Of a DNA stretch of 64,000 bases, positions 27,009 through 34,695 are shown one piece after another (the stretch's first letter is position 1; every line of letters begins with the position of its first letter). The notes under the pieces were generated by a model that was not told the DNA's origin, did no database searches, and was given only the letters and a program-made list of their open reading frames with translations. The stretch spans positions 62,001-126,000 of the forward strand of contig KB911070.1 in NCBI GenBank assembly GCA_000383295.1, given 5' to 3'. A program made the translations under genes and the position numbers. The stretch comes from Faecalispora sporosphaeroides DSM 1294 (GTDB lineage Bacteria; Bacillota; Clostridia; Oscillospirales; Acutalibacteraceae).

Positions 27009-28262
27009 CTATAACTCCACATCTTTATTTTTCCGCTTTGGCGTTCGCTCCGGCTCCTGTTTTTCCGGCGGTCTGCGGAATACAGAAGCAAGAAATTCCT
27101 TTACCAAGCGCGGTGCGTGTTTCACGGCTTCCCGGAACAGCTTTGTTTCCTCTAACAGCCGATCCCAACGGGATTTGTATATCTGCGCGTCCTTTTTCGC
27201 GGCGGCAAGCTGTTTCTTTAAATCGGAAATATCGCCCTCGGCGGTCACACCCTTTTTCGCAAGGCCGGATACGGTTTTCCAGTCTGCCGGGGAAAGCTGT
27301 ACATTGCCGCTAATGGTCTTTTTCGTCATATCCTCAATTTCTGAAAAAGTAGCGACGGCTTGCTTGGTCACGCTGATTTTTTCCTGTAAGCCGGAAAGAC
27401 GTTCCGTCTGTTTTTCTACCTTTTTATCCAGCAGGACGGCAGTGTTTTCTTTGTCCTCGATAACCTCATTCAGTGAGGAAATATGCTGTGTGTCCTGCTG
27501 GATTTTGTAATCTAACACACTTAAATGTTCGGCGGTGCTTCCGCGCTCCCCACGCTCGAAATCGGTATAGCCCGCCGCCCTCATATGTTCAAAAAATCTG
27601 TCCTGTAAAAGTGAATAGGAATTGATAAGAATGGCTTTCCCGTTCTTACTTAAAACAGGATTCCCGTCCCTGTCCAACTGTTTCAGCTTGGGCCATTTTT
27701 TAGAATGGCTGACCTGTTTAATAACTTCCTTTGTCGTACCGACCAAAGCAGGGTCTTTACAGCGTTTCGACCACTTGATTTCCTTATCCACCACAGGCAC
27801 ATAGATAACGTGCAGATGGTAGTGGAATACATCACGCCCAAGCTGTTCCGACAAGGCGCGGTTGCGCTCGTCGGCGTGCATAACCGCCGATAAAATGTAT
27901 TGTTCGCCGCCAGCTTCCTGTATTGCCAAGCGGTAAGCTTCTTCAAAAAAATCCTTTGCATATTCATACCCGCCATTGCGGTCAAAGTAAGCGGTATTCA
28001 CATCAAAAACCAGCTCGTCAATGACCTTTGCATCTGGTTGCAGGCCGCGCGTGCTGATGGTTCCAGCTTCCAGCATTTTGTCAAAGGCTTGGGCATAACT
28101 AACCTCACAGGTTTTAAAATGTACATTGAGATAGGAGCGGTCTGTTACAATGTCGGGATTGGAATAGCCCTGATTTTTTCGCTCGTTGTGGCGTTCCCGA
28201 ATAGAAACGCTTTTCTTTTGATAGGCTTCATTGCGGACTATAGAACGGTCAACTTTCTGCAT
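27009..28262 (-). CDS. MobV-family relaxase (Mob/Pre, TnpZ-like)
   Basis: A 417-residue Mob/Pre protein that would nick the element's transfer origin and pilot the strand during mobilization by a helper plasmid or ICE. Motifs: the N-terminal KSVSIRERHNERKN, the YLNVHFKTCE region and the metal-binding HYHLHVIYVP triad. A coiled coil fills about residues 250-320, and the C-terminus is Lys/Arg-rich. The ATG at 28262 follows AAAGGGGG. Palindromes lie just outside both ends of the gene. It corresponds to tnpZ of Tn4451. It diverges from the PIN gene. Confidence 0.88.
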   Translation of the reverse strand: MQKVDRSIVRNEAYQKKSVSIRERHNERKNQGYSNPDIVTDRSYLNVHFKTCEVSYAQAFDKMLEAGTISTRGLQPDAKVIDELVFDVNTAYFDRNGGYEYAKDFFEEAYRLAIQEAGGEQYILSAVMHADERNRALSEQLGRDVFHYHLHVIYVPVVDKEIKWSKRCKDPALVGTTKEVIKQVSHSKKWPKLKQLDRDGNPVLSKNGKAILINSYSLLQDRFFEHMRAAGYTDFERGERGSTAEHLSVLDYKIQQDTQHISSLNEVIEDKENTAVLLDKKVEKQTERLSGLQEKISVTKQAVATFSEIEDMTKKTISGNVQLSPADWKTVSGLAKKGVTAEGDISDLKKQLAAAKKDAQIYKSRWDRLLEETKLFREAVKHAPRLVKEFLASVFRRPPEKQEPERTPKRKNKDVEL

Positions 28263-28329
28263 GGCACGGCCCCCTTTCAATTACCGTGATAGTTCTGATG
28301 CTTTTGGGCAGGTTTCCGGGCAAAAAGGA

Positions 28330-28354
28330 ACTTCGGGCCAAGTTGGCCCGAAGT
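28330..28354. repeat. Element palindrome, copy 3
   Basis: Twelve-bp arms ACTTCGGGCCAA and TTGGCCCGAAGT around a single G, between the divergent mob and PIN genes and 9 nt before the PIN promoter -35 box. Confidence 0.88.
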
Positions 28355-28363
28355 GAATTAGGA

Positions 28364-28392
28364 TTGTGAAGTTGAGGAAAATGTTGTATAAT
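28364..28392 (+). promoter_or_regulatory. Promoter of the PIN nuclease gene
   Basis: TTGTGA (28364-28369), 17-nt spacer, TATAAT (28387-28392). The start point near 28399 lies downstream of the first two in-frame ATGs, which forces use of the TTG at 28429. Confidence 0.7.
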
Positions 28393-28428
28393 GTAAGTGG
28401 AAAATTGTGCGGCTTGGAGGGGAATTGC

Positions 28429-29478
28429 TTGGATAGTAAAAGTGCGTTTGTTTTTGATACAAATTTCATAATTGAAAATCTTAACCTTAAAGAGGTAGTT
28501 ACAAATCTAAGCGATAAATTCTCCGTATATGTTACTCAAGTTTCAATAGATGAACGGATATCTCAAAAGTATCTTGATTTGAAAAATAAATACGATAAAT
28601 TGATCAAGCTAACCGAAGATTATAGGGGTATAGCCAGCATACGAATAACTACGCCCTTAGAAAAGCGAGTCCAAACAGAAAAAGAGCTAACACAAAAGGG
28701 ATATATAGACTTGTTTGGCGAACATATTATTCCTTTTTCATCGAATGACATTACTTTTGCTAAAATTTTAGATAGAGTATACAAGAAAATCCCCCCTTTC
28801 TTATCCGTCGATGGGGCTAGCGATAAAGGGTTCAAAGATTCGTTGATTTGGGTTTCACTACTAGAATTTTTTAAAGAAAATGGAGAAAGTGATGTTGTTT
28901 TCGTAACTAATGATAATGGGTTCAGAAAAAACGCGGAAATTCTTTGCCAAGAGTTCACAGAGTATACCGGAAAATCTATAGCCATCAAAGACAATGGTTA
29001 TTACAAAACCTTATCAGAAATAAAAGAGGTTGAGCCACCCCAAACCAAAAAGGACACACCGCTTCCAGATGTGAACCAACTACGGGAAAAAGTACATGAA
29101 GTTATTTATTCCCTATGCGGTGTTAACAGTGAGGATTATTGGGGTAATCCAGATTGGGACAGAACGTTTACACTTAGTCAAAAGGTTGATAGTGCATATA
29201 TGGAAGTTGTATTTGCTCATTTAAAGCAAGACATAAGAGACAATCTTTTTGAAACGACAATTCCAGCAGAAAAAATACTTGGGTTAGATGACCGTGTAAA
29301 AAACGGCGTTTCGATTCCAATGTCTGCTTTGGAGTCTGCATTGTCATTGTATGAGGAAATTAATCGCAGACTACCAGATTATTTACCACAATTTTATAGT
29401 GCCGCCGCTTCAATTATCAATGGAAATTATGTTGAACCACGGTTGAGTGACGATGATGAGGATAACTTACCTTTCTAA
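28429..29478 (+). CDS. PIN-domain (DUF4935-like) ribonuclease, element cargo
   Basis: A 349-residue protein. Residues 1 to about 185 are a PIN fold of the DUF4935 type: FVFDTNFI (first Asp), VSIDERI, DGASDKGFKDSLIW and VTNDNGF give the usual acidic metal-binding set. The C-terminal half has no recognised domain and ends in an acidic tail. The TTG start is chosen from the promoter position and GGAGGGG upstream. It is very AT-rich and is the only plus-strand gene of the element core, with its own promoter. No antitoxin is adjacent, so a defence or abortive-type nuclease is more likely than a toxin-antitoxin pair. That is inference. Confidence 0.75.
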   Translation: MDSKSAFVFDTNFIIENLNLKEVVTNLSDKFSVYVTQVSIDERISQKYLDLKNKYDKLIKLTEDYRGIASIRITTPLEKRVQTEKELTQKGYIDLFGEHIIPFSSNDITFAKILDRVYKKIPPFLSVDGASDKGFKDSLIWVSLLEFFKENGESDVVFVTNDNGFRKNAEILCQEFTEYTGKSIAIKDNGYYKTLSEIKEVEPPQTKKDTPLPDVNQLREKVHEVIYSLCGVNSEDYWGNPDWDRTFTLSQKVDSAYMEVVFAHLKQDIRDNLFETTIPAEKILGLDDRVKNGVSIPMSALESALSLYEEINRRLPDYLPQFYSAAASIINGNYVEPRLSDDDEDNLPF

Positions 29479-29756
29479 ATTTTGATTATTGTTGTTTGTT
29501 GGCCGCAGTCATATACTTCCTTGAAGTATATGACCCACTCTGACACTTTCCGCTTCGCGGCAAAGTGTCCCGTGGGCTCTCCGAGGGGGGACGCCGCCTG
29601 CGGGCGGGTTCCGGCCTAGCGGAAACGGTCTTGCTACCGCAATCCCATTTCTGACAGGCCGAGAAAAAGCGGGGCGTGGTTTGTGACCACACTCCGCTTT
29701 TTCATGGTGCGCCGCCGGATCGCTATACGCGAAAGCGGCGGCACCGGGGCAAGTGG
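29479..29756. other. Structured non-coding region after the PIN gene
   Basis: Contains three good hairpins in 250 bp: GTCATATACTTC/GAAGTATATGAC (29507-29532), GACACTTT/AAAGTGTC near 29551-29578, and GAAAAAGCGG/CCGCTTTTTC (about 29660-29703), the last a likely terminator for the converging PIN and sigma-like genes. No gene was seen. Confidence 0.45.
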
Positions 29757-30188
29757 CTATTCTCTAAAACGCTTTATCTGTGTTTGTTTTTTCAAGCTTT
29801 TGAGTGAAGCGCGGAGCGAATAGCATATGGTCGAGTGGTTCACTCCCTCCATGTCTGCAATTTGCTTGATTTTCATGCCCTCAAAATACCGCTGTCTTAA
29901 ACGGCGTTTTTGTGCTTCGGTCAGATTTTCAATAGCGTCTTCAATTTCCTGTGTCGTTTCTTCTTTGATGTAAATTTCCTCCGGGGTTTCCGGCTTGGTG
30001 ACGCACTCATTCGCAATACCGTCCCCCATATCTAATGTGTAGTGTGCCCGGTGGTAATATGTGCGCCGCTTATATGCGGATTCTTGACGGTCAGCAGCTT
30101 TCATGGCTTCCAGCATTTCCTCCGTAATTTCTACGAAGACATCTTCCTTGCACCAGTAATAAAGGTCTTTCAAATTCACTGTTATCAT
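29757..30188 (-). CDS. Sigma-70-like HTH protein of the mobile element
   Basis: A 143-residue protein with a C-terminal sigma region 4-type HTH (LTEAQKRRLRQRYFEGMKIKQIAD then GVNHSTICYSLRASLKSL). The N-terminal part (MITVNLKDLYYWCKEDVFVEI) is typical of small sigma-like regulators in Clostridial conjugative elements. It probably switches element genes on, with RNA polymerase as partner. The ATG at 30188 has GGAGG 7 nt upstream, but that site is paired in a 12-bp hairpin (30197-30242), so translation is likely regulated. Confidence 0.8.
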   Translation of the reverse strand: MITVNLKDLYYWCKEDVFVEITEEMLEAMKAADRQESAYKRRTYYHRAHYTLDMGDGIANECVTKPETPEEIYIKEETTQEIEDAIENLTEAQKRRLRQRYFEGMKIKQIADMEGVNHSTICYSLRASLKSLKKQTQIKRFRE

Positions 30189-30196
30189 GGTTAATC

Positions 30197-30242
30197 CTCC
30201 ATTCGATTTTTCAGGTTTACGGGCTTTCAGAATCGAATGGAG
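30197..30242 (-). promoter_or_regulatory. Hairpin sequestering the sigma-like gene ribosome site
   Basis: On the minus strand CTCCATTCGATT (30242-30231) pairs perfectly with AATCGAATGGAG (30208-30197) across a 22-nt loop. The second arm contains the GGAG of the Shine-Dalgarno, 9 nt before the ATG. Confidence 0.75.
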
Positions 30243-30275
30243 CAGGGCGGCGAACAACATCCGGGGAAGTATGGC

Positions 30276-30300
30276 ACTTCGGGCCAAGTTGGCCCGAAGT
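30276..30300. repeat. Element palindrome, copy 4
   Basis: Identical to copy 3: arms ACTTCGGGCCAA and TTGGCCCGAAGT around one G. It lies about 90 nt upstream of the sigma-like gene start. Confidence 0.88.
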
Positions 30301-30332
30301 CGCACTGGGGCTTGTCCGTAATGCCAGCAAAC

Positions 30333-30372
30333 AAAAAGACACCAGTCCGAGAAAAACCTCGAACGGTGTCGT
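30333..30372 (-). terminator. Terminator downstream of the ABC exporter genes
   Basis: Minus-strand arms GACACCGTTCGAGG and CTCGGACTGGTGTC with a TTTTT loop, followed by TTTTTG. A second hairpin with arms AAATGGG/CCCATTT lies just upstream at about 30379-30408. The rest of 30409-30634 holds an imperfect hairpin near 30508-30552 and no gene. Confidence 0.7.
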
Positions 30373-30634
30373 ATGAAAAATGGGCGCAGTATACACCCAT
30401 TTTTTGATATGTTTTTTTGAAATTGTATAGTCTTAGAACATCAGCTATGCCAAACCGTCACAACAAGGTGGCGGCTCCTTTTTCAATAGGCAGAAAAGGT
30501 ATACATACATAAAGAGCCCTCCAATGATACAACTGCCATTGAAAGGCCCTTTACTAAAAACAATATTGCTGTATATAATGGCAGTTGCATAGTGGTTTCT
30601 TGACAGATTTATAATTGTTTCTATTTACATAATT

Positions 30635-31351
30635 CTAAACATCTGTAAATCGAAATGTTCTTAATGCCAATATCAGCGTAACGATTGCCACCAATGATAC
30701 AAGACCCAAATCTGCTAAATAGCTAACCCACGATAAATCAAGAGCATTACGCAAGCCACTGACAAACCACTGAAAAGGATTAAATCTGTTAATCGTTTGG
30801 AGAAATTCAGGGGCATTGTTTAGGGAGTAGAAAGCGCTGCTGCTGAATAATAGTGGCATGGTAATAATATTGGTCAAAATGCTTACATTGTTTTCTGTGC
30901 GACTTAGACTTGCTATAAAAAAGCTGAAGAAAACATACCCAACTGTTGCAATAATAATCATGGGTATTAACGCGAAAAAGGACTGCACAGAAACATTTAT
31001 TTTTAATACAAAAATTCCTGACAGTAGCACAAGCATGGCACATACAAATGAAATCAAAGTCCAAGCTCCCGATATACTGCATACATATTTCCAAAGCGGC
31101 ATAGGCGTCACTCGCAGAAGATTATATACACCTCTGCGCCGTTGTGTCAGAATCGCAAACGAAGTAGTCATAAAAGAGTAGAACAAGATACTCACTGCTA
31201 TCATGCCGGTTAAAATATGTTCAGGATAATCAGGGGATTTTATAAAAAACCCCAATCCAATGGCTCCGCCGATTGGCAGTATGATAGACCATAGAAGTAG
31301 AAAAGGATCTCGGCTTGCAGATTTAAATGTAAGGTTGAATATGGTTTTCAT
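30635..31351 (-). CDS. ABC-2 type exporter permease
   Basis: A 238-residue membrane protein with six hydrophobic segments and the ABC-2 pattern: N-terminal cytoplasmic helix, LTQRRRGVYNLLRVTPMPLWKYV (the conserved cytoplasmic loop) and the late FNPFQWFVSGLRNAL segment. It forms an exporter with the ATPase gene, whose stop is separated from its ATG by one base, with AGGAGG upstream. Substrate unknown; drugs or peptides are usual for PadR-linked systems. Confidence 0.88.
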   Translation of the reverse strand: MKTIFNLTFKSASRDPFLLLWSIILPIGGAIGLGFFIKSPDYPEHILTGMIAVSILFYSFMTTSFAILTQRRRGVYNLLRVTPMPLWKYVCSISGAWTLISFVCAMLVLLSGIFVLKINVSVQSFFALIPMIIIATVGYVFFSFFIASLSRTENNVSILTNIITMPLLFSSSAFYSLNNAPEFLQTINRFNPFQWFVSGLRNALDLSWVSYLADLGLVSLVAIVTLILALRTFRFTDV

Positions 31352-31352
31352 T

Positions 31353-32066
31353 TTATTTTCCTCCTGCTTCTACGCTGTCTGTCAATTCAAGGTACAGGCT
31401 CTCAAGATTTTCTGCGTGATATTCCTGTAAAAGATGTTCCGGTTCACCTTGTGCAACAATTAGCCCCTCGTGCATTAAAATAATGCGGCCAGCTATACGG
31501 GATACTTCTTCCATATCATGTGATGAAAAAAGGACGGTTACGTTATTTTCTGCTAATCGTTCTATCATAGCTCTTACTTCGTGCCGGGCGCGGGGGTCAA
31601 GTCCTGCCGCTGGCTCGTCGAGTATAATCAGGTCTGGATTGTGCAAAGTGGTAACGGCAATCGCAAGTCTTTTTTGCTGTCCTCCTGATAAGCGTGAAGC
31701 AAGTGTTTTCCTCGCTTCCTGTAGATTGCATTCTTCCAGCTTGGCTTGAATTTGTTCCTTATCCATTCGCACGTTGTATAGTGCTGCAAAAATCCTTAAG
31801 TTTTCTTCGGTGCTATAGCCCTCAAAAAATGGAGTTGATTGTAATTGAACCCCTATATGTGCCTTATAATCTTCACTCCAGCGCGTAATCGTTCCGGCAT
31901 CTGGCGGCAATATTCCTAAGAGCATTGCCAGCGTGGTCGATTTACCCGCCCCATTGGTTCCAATCAAAGCTAGAATTTCACCTTGTCGAATTTCTAAATT
32001 AATCCCTTTCACTACCTCCCGGTTATGAAATTGCTTGCGTATTTCTTTTGCTTCTATTAAATTCAT
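31353..32066 (-). CDS. ABC exporter ATPase
   Basis: A 237-residue nucleotide-binding protein with Walker A GTNGAGKST, Q-loop GVQLQSTPF, signature LSGGQQKR, Walker B LIILDEPAAGLD and the switch His in FSSHD. It powers the ABC-2 permease downstream. The ATG at 32066 is favoured over the TTG at 32072 because GGAGG is 7 nt away. A PadR-type palindrome lies 30 nt upstream of the start. Confidence 0.92.
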   Translation of the reverse strand: MNLIEAKEIRKQFHNREVVKGINLEIRQGEILALIGTNGAGKSTTLAMLLGILPPDAGTITRWSEDYKAHIGVQLQSTPFFEGYSTEENLRIFAALYNVRMDKEQIQAKLEECNLQEARKTLASRLSGGQQKRLAIAVTTLHNPDLIILDEPAAGLDPRARHEVRAMIERLAENNVTVLFSSHDMEEVSRIAGRIILMHEGLIVAQGEPEHLLQEYHAENLESLYLELTDSVEAGGK

Positions 32067-32095
32067 TTTCAAACCTCCGTTTAATTAATGTTGTT

Positions 32096-32111
32096 TATTC
32101 AACGTTGAATA
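32096..32111. promoter_or_regulatory. PadR operator candidate before the ABC ATPase gene
   Basis: Perfect 16-bp palindrome TATTCAACGTTGAATA. The same core recurs upstream of padR at 32711-32720. Confidence 0.65.
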
Positions 32112-32151
32112 TCAGGGATGTTTTTTCTCCCTCTGTTACGAGGGAGAATTT

Positions 32152-32691
32152 TTAGTGATCTTTCTCTAAAAGGGCCAAAGCCTTATCAACAAAGTCTTGT
32201 TGTTGCTTTATAGTGGAAAACATATTCTCCATGATAAGATTGACCATTGGAGGAATTTTGTGTTGCATAGCAGCATCTTTAGCTTCTAGTCCACGTTTAA
32301 CAGCACTATATTCATTATTCAGAGCAATGCGCTGTTCTTCAAGTGCCTTTCGGCATTCCTCCGCTGATAGCTTTTCATAGAAAGATAGGCCGGAATATAG
32401 TGTTGAGGGGTATAGGACAGAGGAAGCTTTTAACGAATCCTTAATCAGCGTTTGCAGATAAGTTCGCCCGGTGTCCGTAATAGAATAAACAGCTTTTTGT
32501 CGGTGTCCTGTCTGTTCAATGCTGGTAACTGCTACATATCCCTCATGCTCCATTTTCTTAAGAGCGTGATAAATGGAACCAATTAATACACCGCCCCAGC
32601 GTTCTGCGTCTGTCATTTGCAATGCCTGCTGAATATCATAGCCAGACATTGGTTGAACATCTAAAATTCCAAGTACAAGTAACCGCGTCAA
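32152..32691 (-). CDS. PadR-family transcriptional regulator
   Basis: A 179-residue winged-helix regulator: LLVLGILDVQPMSGYDIQQAL, the RWGGVLIGSIYHALKKMEHEGYV recognition region, and a helical C-terminal dimerisation domain. It starts with TTG at 32691, preceded by GAGGTGA. It sits upstream of the two ABC genes on the same strand and shares a TCAACGTTGA palindrome with them, so it very likely represses itself and the exporter and is released by the exported compound. Confidence 0.88.
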   Translation of the reverse strand: MTRLLVLGILDVQPMSGYDIQQALQMTDAERWGGVLIGSIYHALKKMEHEGYVAVTSIEQTGHRQKAVYSITDTGRTYLQTLIKDSLKASSVLYPSTLYSGLSFYEKLSAEECRKALEEQRIALNNEYSAVKRGLEAKDAAMQHKIPPMVNLIMENMFSTIKQQQDFVDKALALLEKDH

Positions 32692-32710
32692 TTCAGTTCA
32701 CCTCACTTAC

Positions 32711-32720
32711 TCAACGTTGA
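32711..32720. promoter_or_regulatory. PadR operator candidate before padR
   Basis: Core TCAACGTTGA followed by ATAT, matching the palindrome at 32096-32111. It lies 20 nt upstream of the padR start, fitting autoregulation. Confidence 0.6.
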
Positions 32721-32855
32721 ATATTATATCATTGATCAAGTGAATCTGTCAAGATGATTGCAGTACATTTTGTTTTAACATTACTTATCTGTTAGCCGTC
32801 TGTTTTGTTATTTAGTGTTTTGATGCGACATTACCCATTACGACAGGGAGTAAAA

Positions 32856-32895
32856 ATAAGCGTATCGTTCATTGTGAACGATACGCTTATTTTAG
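32856..32895. terminator. Strong bidirectional hairpin near the right edge of the mobile block
   Basis: Nineteen-bp perfect arms around a TTG loop, core AATAAGCGTATCGTTCA, with T-runs on both sides. It separates padR from dpaB. The remaining bases of 32692-33016 carry no gene. Confidence 0.8.
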
Positions 32896-33016
32896 ACATT
32901 TTACTTGGCAGTAGCCCATAAACAGTTTAAGTTTTCGTACTATCTTATGCAGGACTACCTTAAGCTGGACCTTTTTCGACAGGCCGGGGCGTTTTCCAAC
33001 CGGAAACGCTCTCCTG

Positions 33017-33604
33017 TTATTTTTGCAGCAATACCGGCTGCAGCTGTTTGCCCTGTACCGCACTGAGCACTGCGGCAGGCAGCAGGCTGAAATCCGACAC
33101 AACGGAATTCGGCTTATTCTCCGGGTCATCCTGCGCCATGGGAACAAAATAAATGTGCTTCGTGTTCATCAGGCGGCCCACATTCTGGGCTGCCGCACTG
33201 AGCGCATCGTTTGTGGAAATGGCCAGAAGCACCGGTCCCCCTACCCGCAAATGAGATTTTGCCGCCATTGTTACGGCGGTGTCCGTTACTCCGTGGGCCA
33301 TCTTCGCCAGAGTATTCCCCGTACAGGGGGCGATCAGGATCAAATCGACCAGGCGCTTCGGACCGATCGGCTCTACCTGAACAATCGTATGCCAGATTTC
33401 GTGACCGCAAAGCTCTTCAATTTCTTGATTCCAATCCTGCGCGCGGCCAAACCTCGTGTCTGTTGAAAAGGCGGTTTCCGACATGATCGGAATCAGCCGG
33501 TGCCCTTCGTCTATCAAACGGCGCATTTGCTCCACCGATTTTTCAAAGGTGCAGAACGAGCCTGTCAATGCATAGCCTATGGTCAATCCGCTCAAGGCTC
33601 TCAC
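33017..33604 (-). CDS. dpaB: Dipicolinate synthase subunit B
   Basis: Flavoprotein subunit of the mother-cell enzyme that makes dipicolinic acid for the spore core. The 195 residues match SpoVFB closely: IGYALTGSFCTFEK, STDTRFG, LILIAPCTGNTLAKMA, LAISTNDAL, and the C-terminal IYFVPMAQDDPENKPNS. The GTG start overlaps the dpaA stop (GTGA), so translation is coupled. It ends the dpaA-dpaB operon and shows the organism makes endospores. Confidence 0.96.
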   Translation of the reverse strand: MRALSGLTIGYALTGSFCTFEKSVEQMRRLIDEGHRLIPIMSETAFSTDTRFGRAQDWNQEIEELCGHEIWHTIVQVEPIGPKRLVDLILIAPCTGNTLAKMAHGVTDTAVTMAAKSHLRVGGPVLLAISTNDALSAAAQNVGRLMNTKHIYFVPMAQDDPENKPNSVVSDFSLLPAAVLSAVQGKQLQPVLLQK

Positions 33605-34458
33605 TCCTCCATCATGTTGTAAATAGTCCCCTTAATCACCTCTCCCGCCGCTTTTGGGGCAGCCTTCCCCGGAAGAGAAAGCGCCGGAATCACGTGAATG
33701 CCCAGCTTTTCCGCCGCCTCTGTATCCACACCGCCCGGGGCGGACGCCAGATCGATCAAAATCGTATCCGTGGGTATGGCGGACAGAACCCGCCTGGTAA
33801 ACACCCGGGCCGGGATGGTATTAAAGATAATATCGTACTGTTCTTTCTGGCAGATGCTGCCGGTGTGCACCGGCTCGTAGCCGTAGACCTCAATCCAGGC
33901 AAAATCCTCGGGACGGCGCGCGCTGACGGACACCTTGGCCCCCAGCCCTCGCAGCATATGTGCCAACGCCTTGCCGATGCGCCCAAATCCCGCCACCAGA
34001 CAGCGGGATTTTCCGATTGCGCCGGGGTATTCCTTCATGGCGATTTCAATACTTCCCTCTGCTGTCAGCGCCGCGTTGCGCACAGCCAGCTCTTCTCTGG
34101 CAAAATAATCGCGGGTGTCTATCTCCTGCCACAGCTCGCTGGTTTGATACAGCCGATCCATCATGCCTCCAAACACTCTCCTGTTCCGCATCAGTTGGGC
34201 AAACTCCTCGTCAAGCGGGATCAGCTCGCTGCCCAGCGGCGTATTCAGATGCTGCCCGTCCCGCGTTACCGGCAGGGGAAGCACAATCGTGTCGCAAACC
34301 AGTGCCAGATCTCTCAGTTCTGCCGCACGAACTCCCTTGAGCTCCGCCGCTTTATCAAAACCGCAGGCATATACCGTATATCCGTCAGCCGCGATGGATT
34401 CTGCCAGCGCTATCTGCCTTTGATCGCCGCCTATCACTCCAAAGCTGTTCCATTCCAA
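33601..34458 (-). CDS. dpaA: Dipicolinate synthase subunit A
   Basis: Catalytic, NAD(P)-binding subunit of dipicolinate synthase. The 285 residues show an N-terminal GVIGGDQRQIALAE, a central Rossmann loop VAGFGRIGKALAHML, and LIDLASAPGGVD, all SpoVFA signatures. The start is a TTG at 34458 with AGGAGG 9 nt upstream; a nearby ATG is out of frame. A sigma-K-like promoter precedes it, fitting expression in the mother cell late in sporulation. Confidence 0.96.
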   Translation of the reverse strand: MEWNSFGVIGGDQRQIALAESIAADGYTVYACGFDKAAELKGVRAAELRDLALVCDTIVLPLPVTRDGQHLNTPLGSELIPLDEEFAQLMRNRRVFGGMMDRLYQTSELWQEIDTRDYFAREELAVRNAALTAEGSIEIAMKEYPGAIGKSRCLVAGFGRIGKALAHMLRGLGAKVSVSARRPEDFAWIEVYGYEPVHTGSICQKEQYDIIFNTIPARVFTRRVLSAIPTDTILIDLASAPGGVDTEAAEKLGIHVIPALSLPGKAAPKAAGEVIKGTIYNMMEE

Positions 34459-34489
34459 GCTTCATAACCTCCTATATCATCTGCTAAAA

Positions 34490-34517
34490 TATAGTATGGA
34501 TTTGGGCGTGGGGTTGT
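34490..34517 (-). promoter_or_regulatory. Candidate sigma-K promoter of dpaA-dpaB
   Basis: On the minus strand, AC (34517-34516), 17-nt spacer, then CATACTATA (34498-34490), an exact fit to the sigma-K pattern AC-N16/17-CATANNNTA. In Bacillus spoVF is known to be sigma-K dependent. Confidence 0.6.
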
Positions 34518-34695
34518 GATTGCACAAAAGAATATCCGGCCGGTTTTTTCCGCCGAAAAATGAAAAAAGTTGTTTATTTTATGTGACGAAAGCAATATAA
34601 TAGATAGGTAAGCCTTCTGGACGCTAAAAGCAATGAAGTTTCAATTTTTCGCGCCGTTTGTTCGGCGATTTCAGGATAAAAGGAGTCCTTATTTT

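Noticed and set aside
28429-29478. Toxin of a toxin-antitoxin pair
   Set aside because: Toxic PIN proteins are about 130 residues and have an adjacent antitoxin; this one is much longer and alone.
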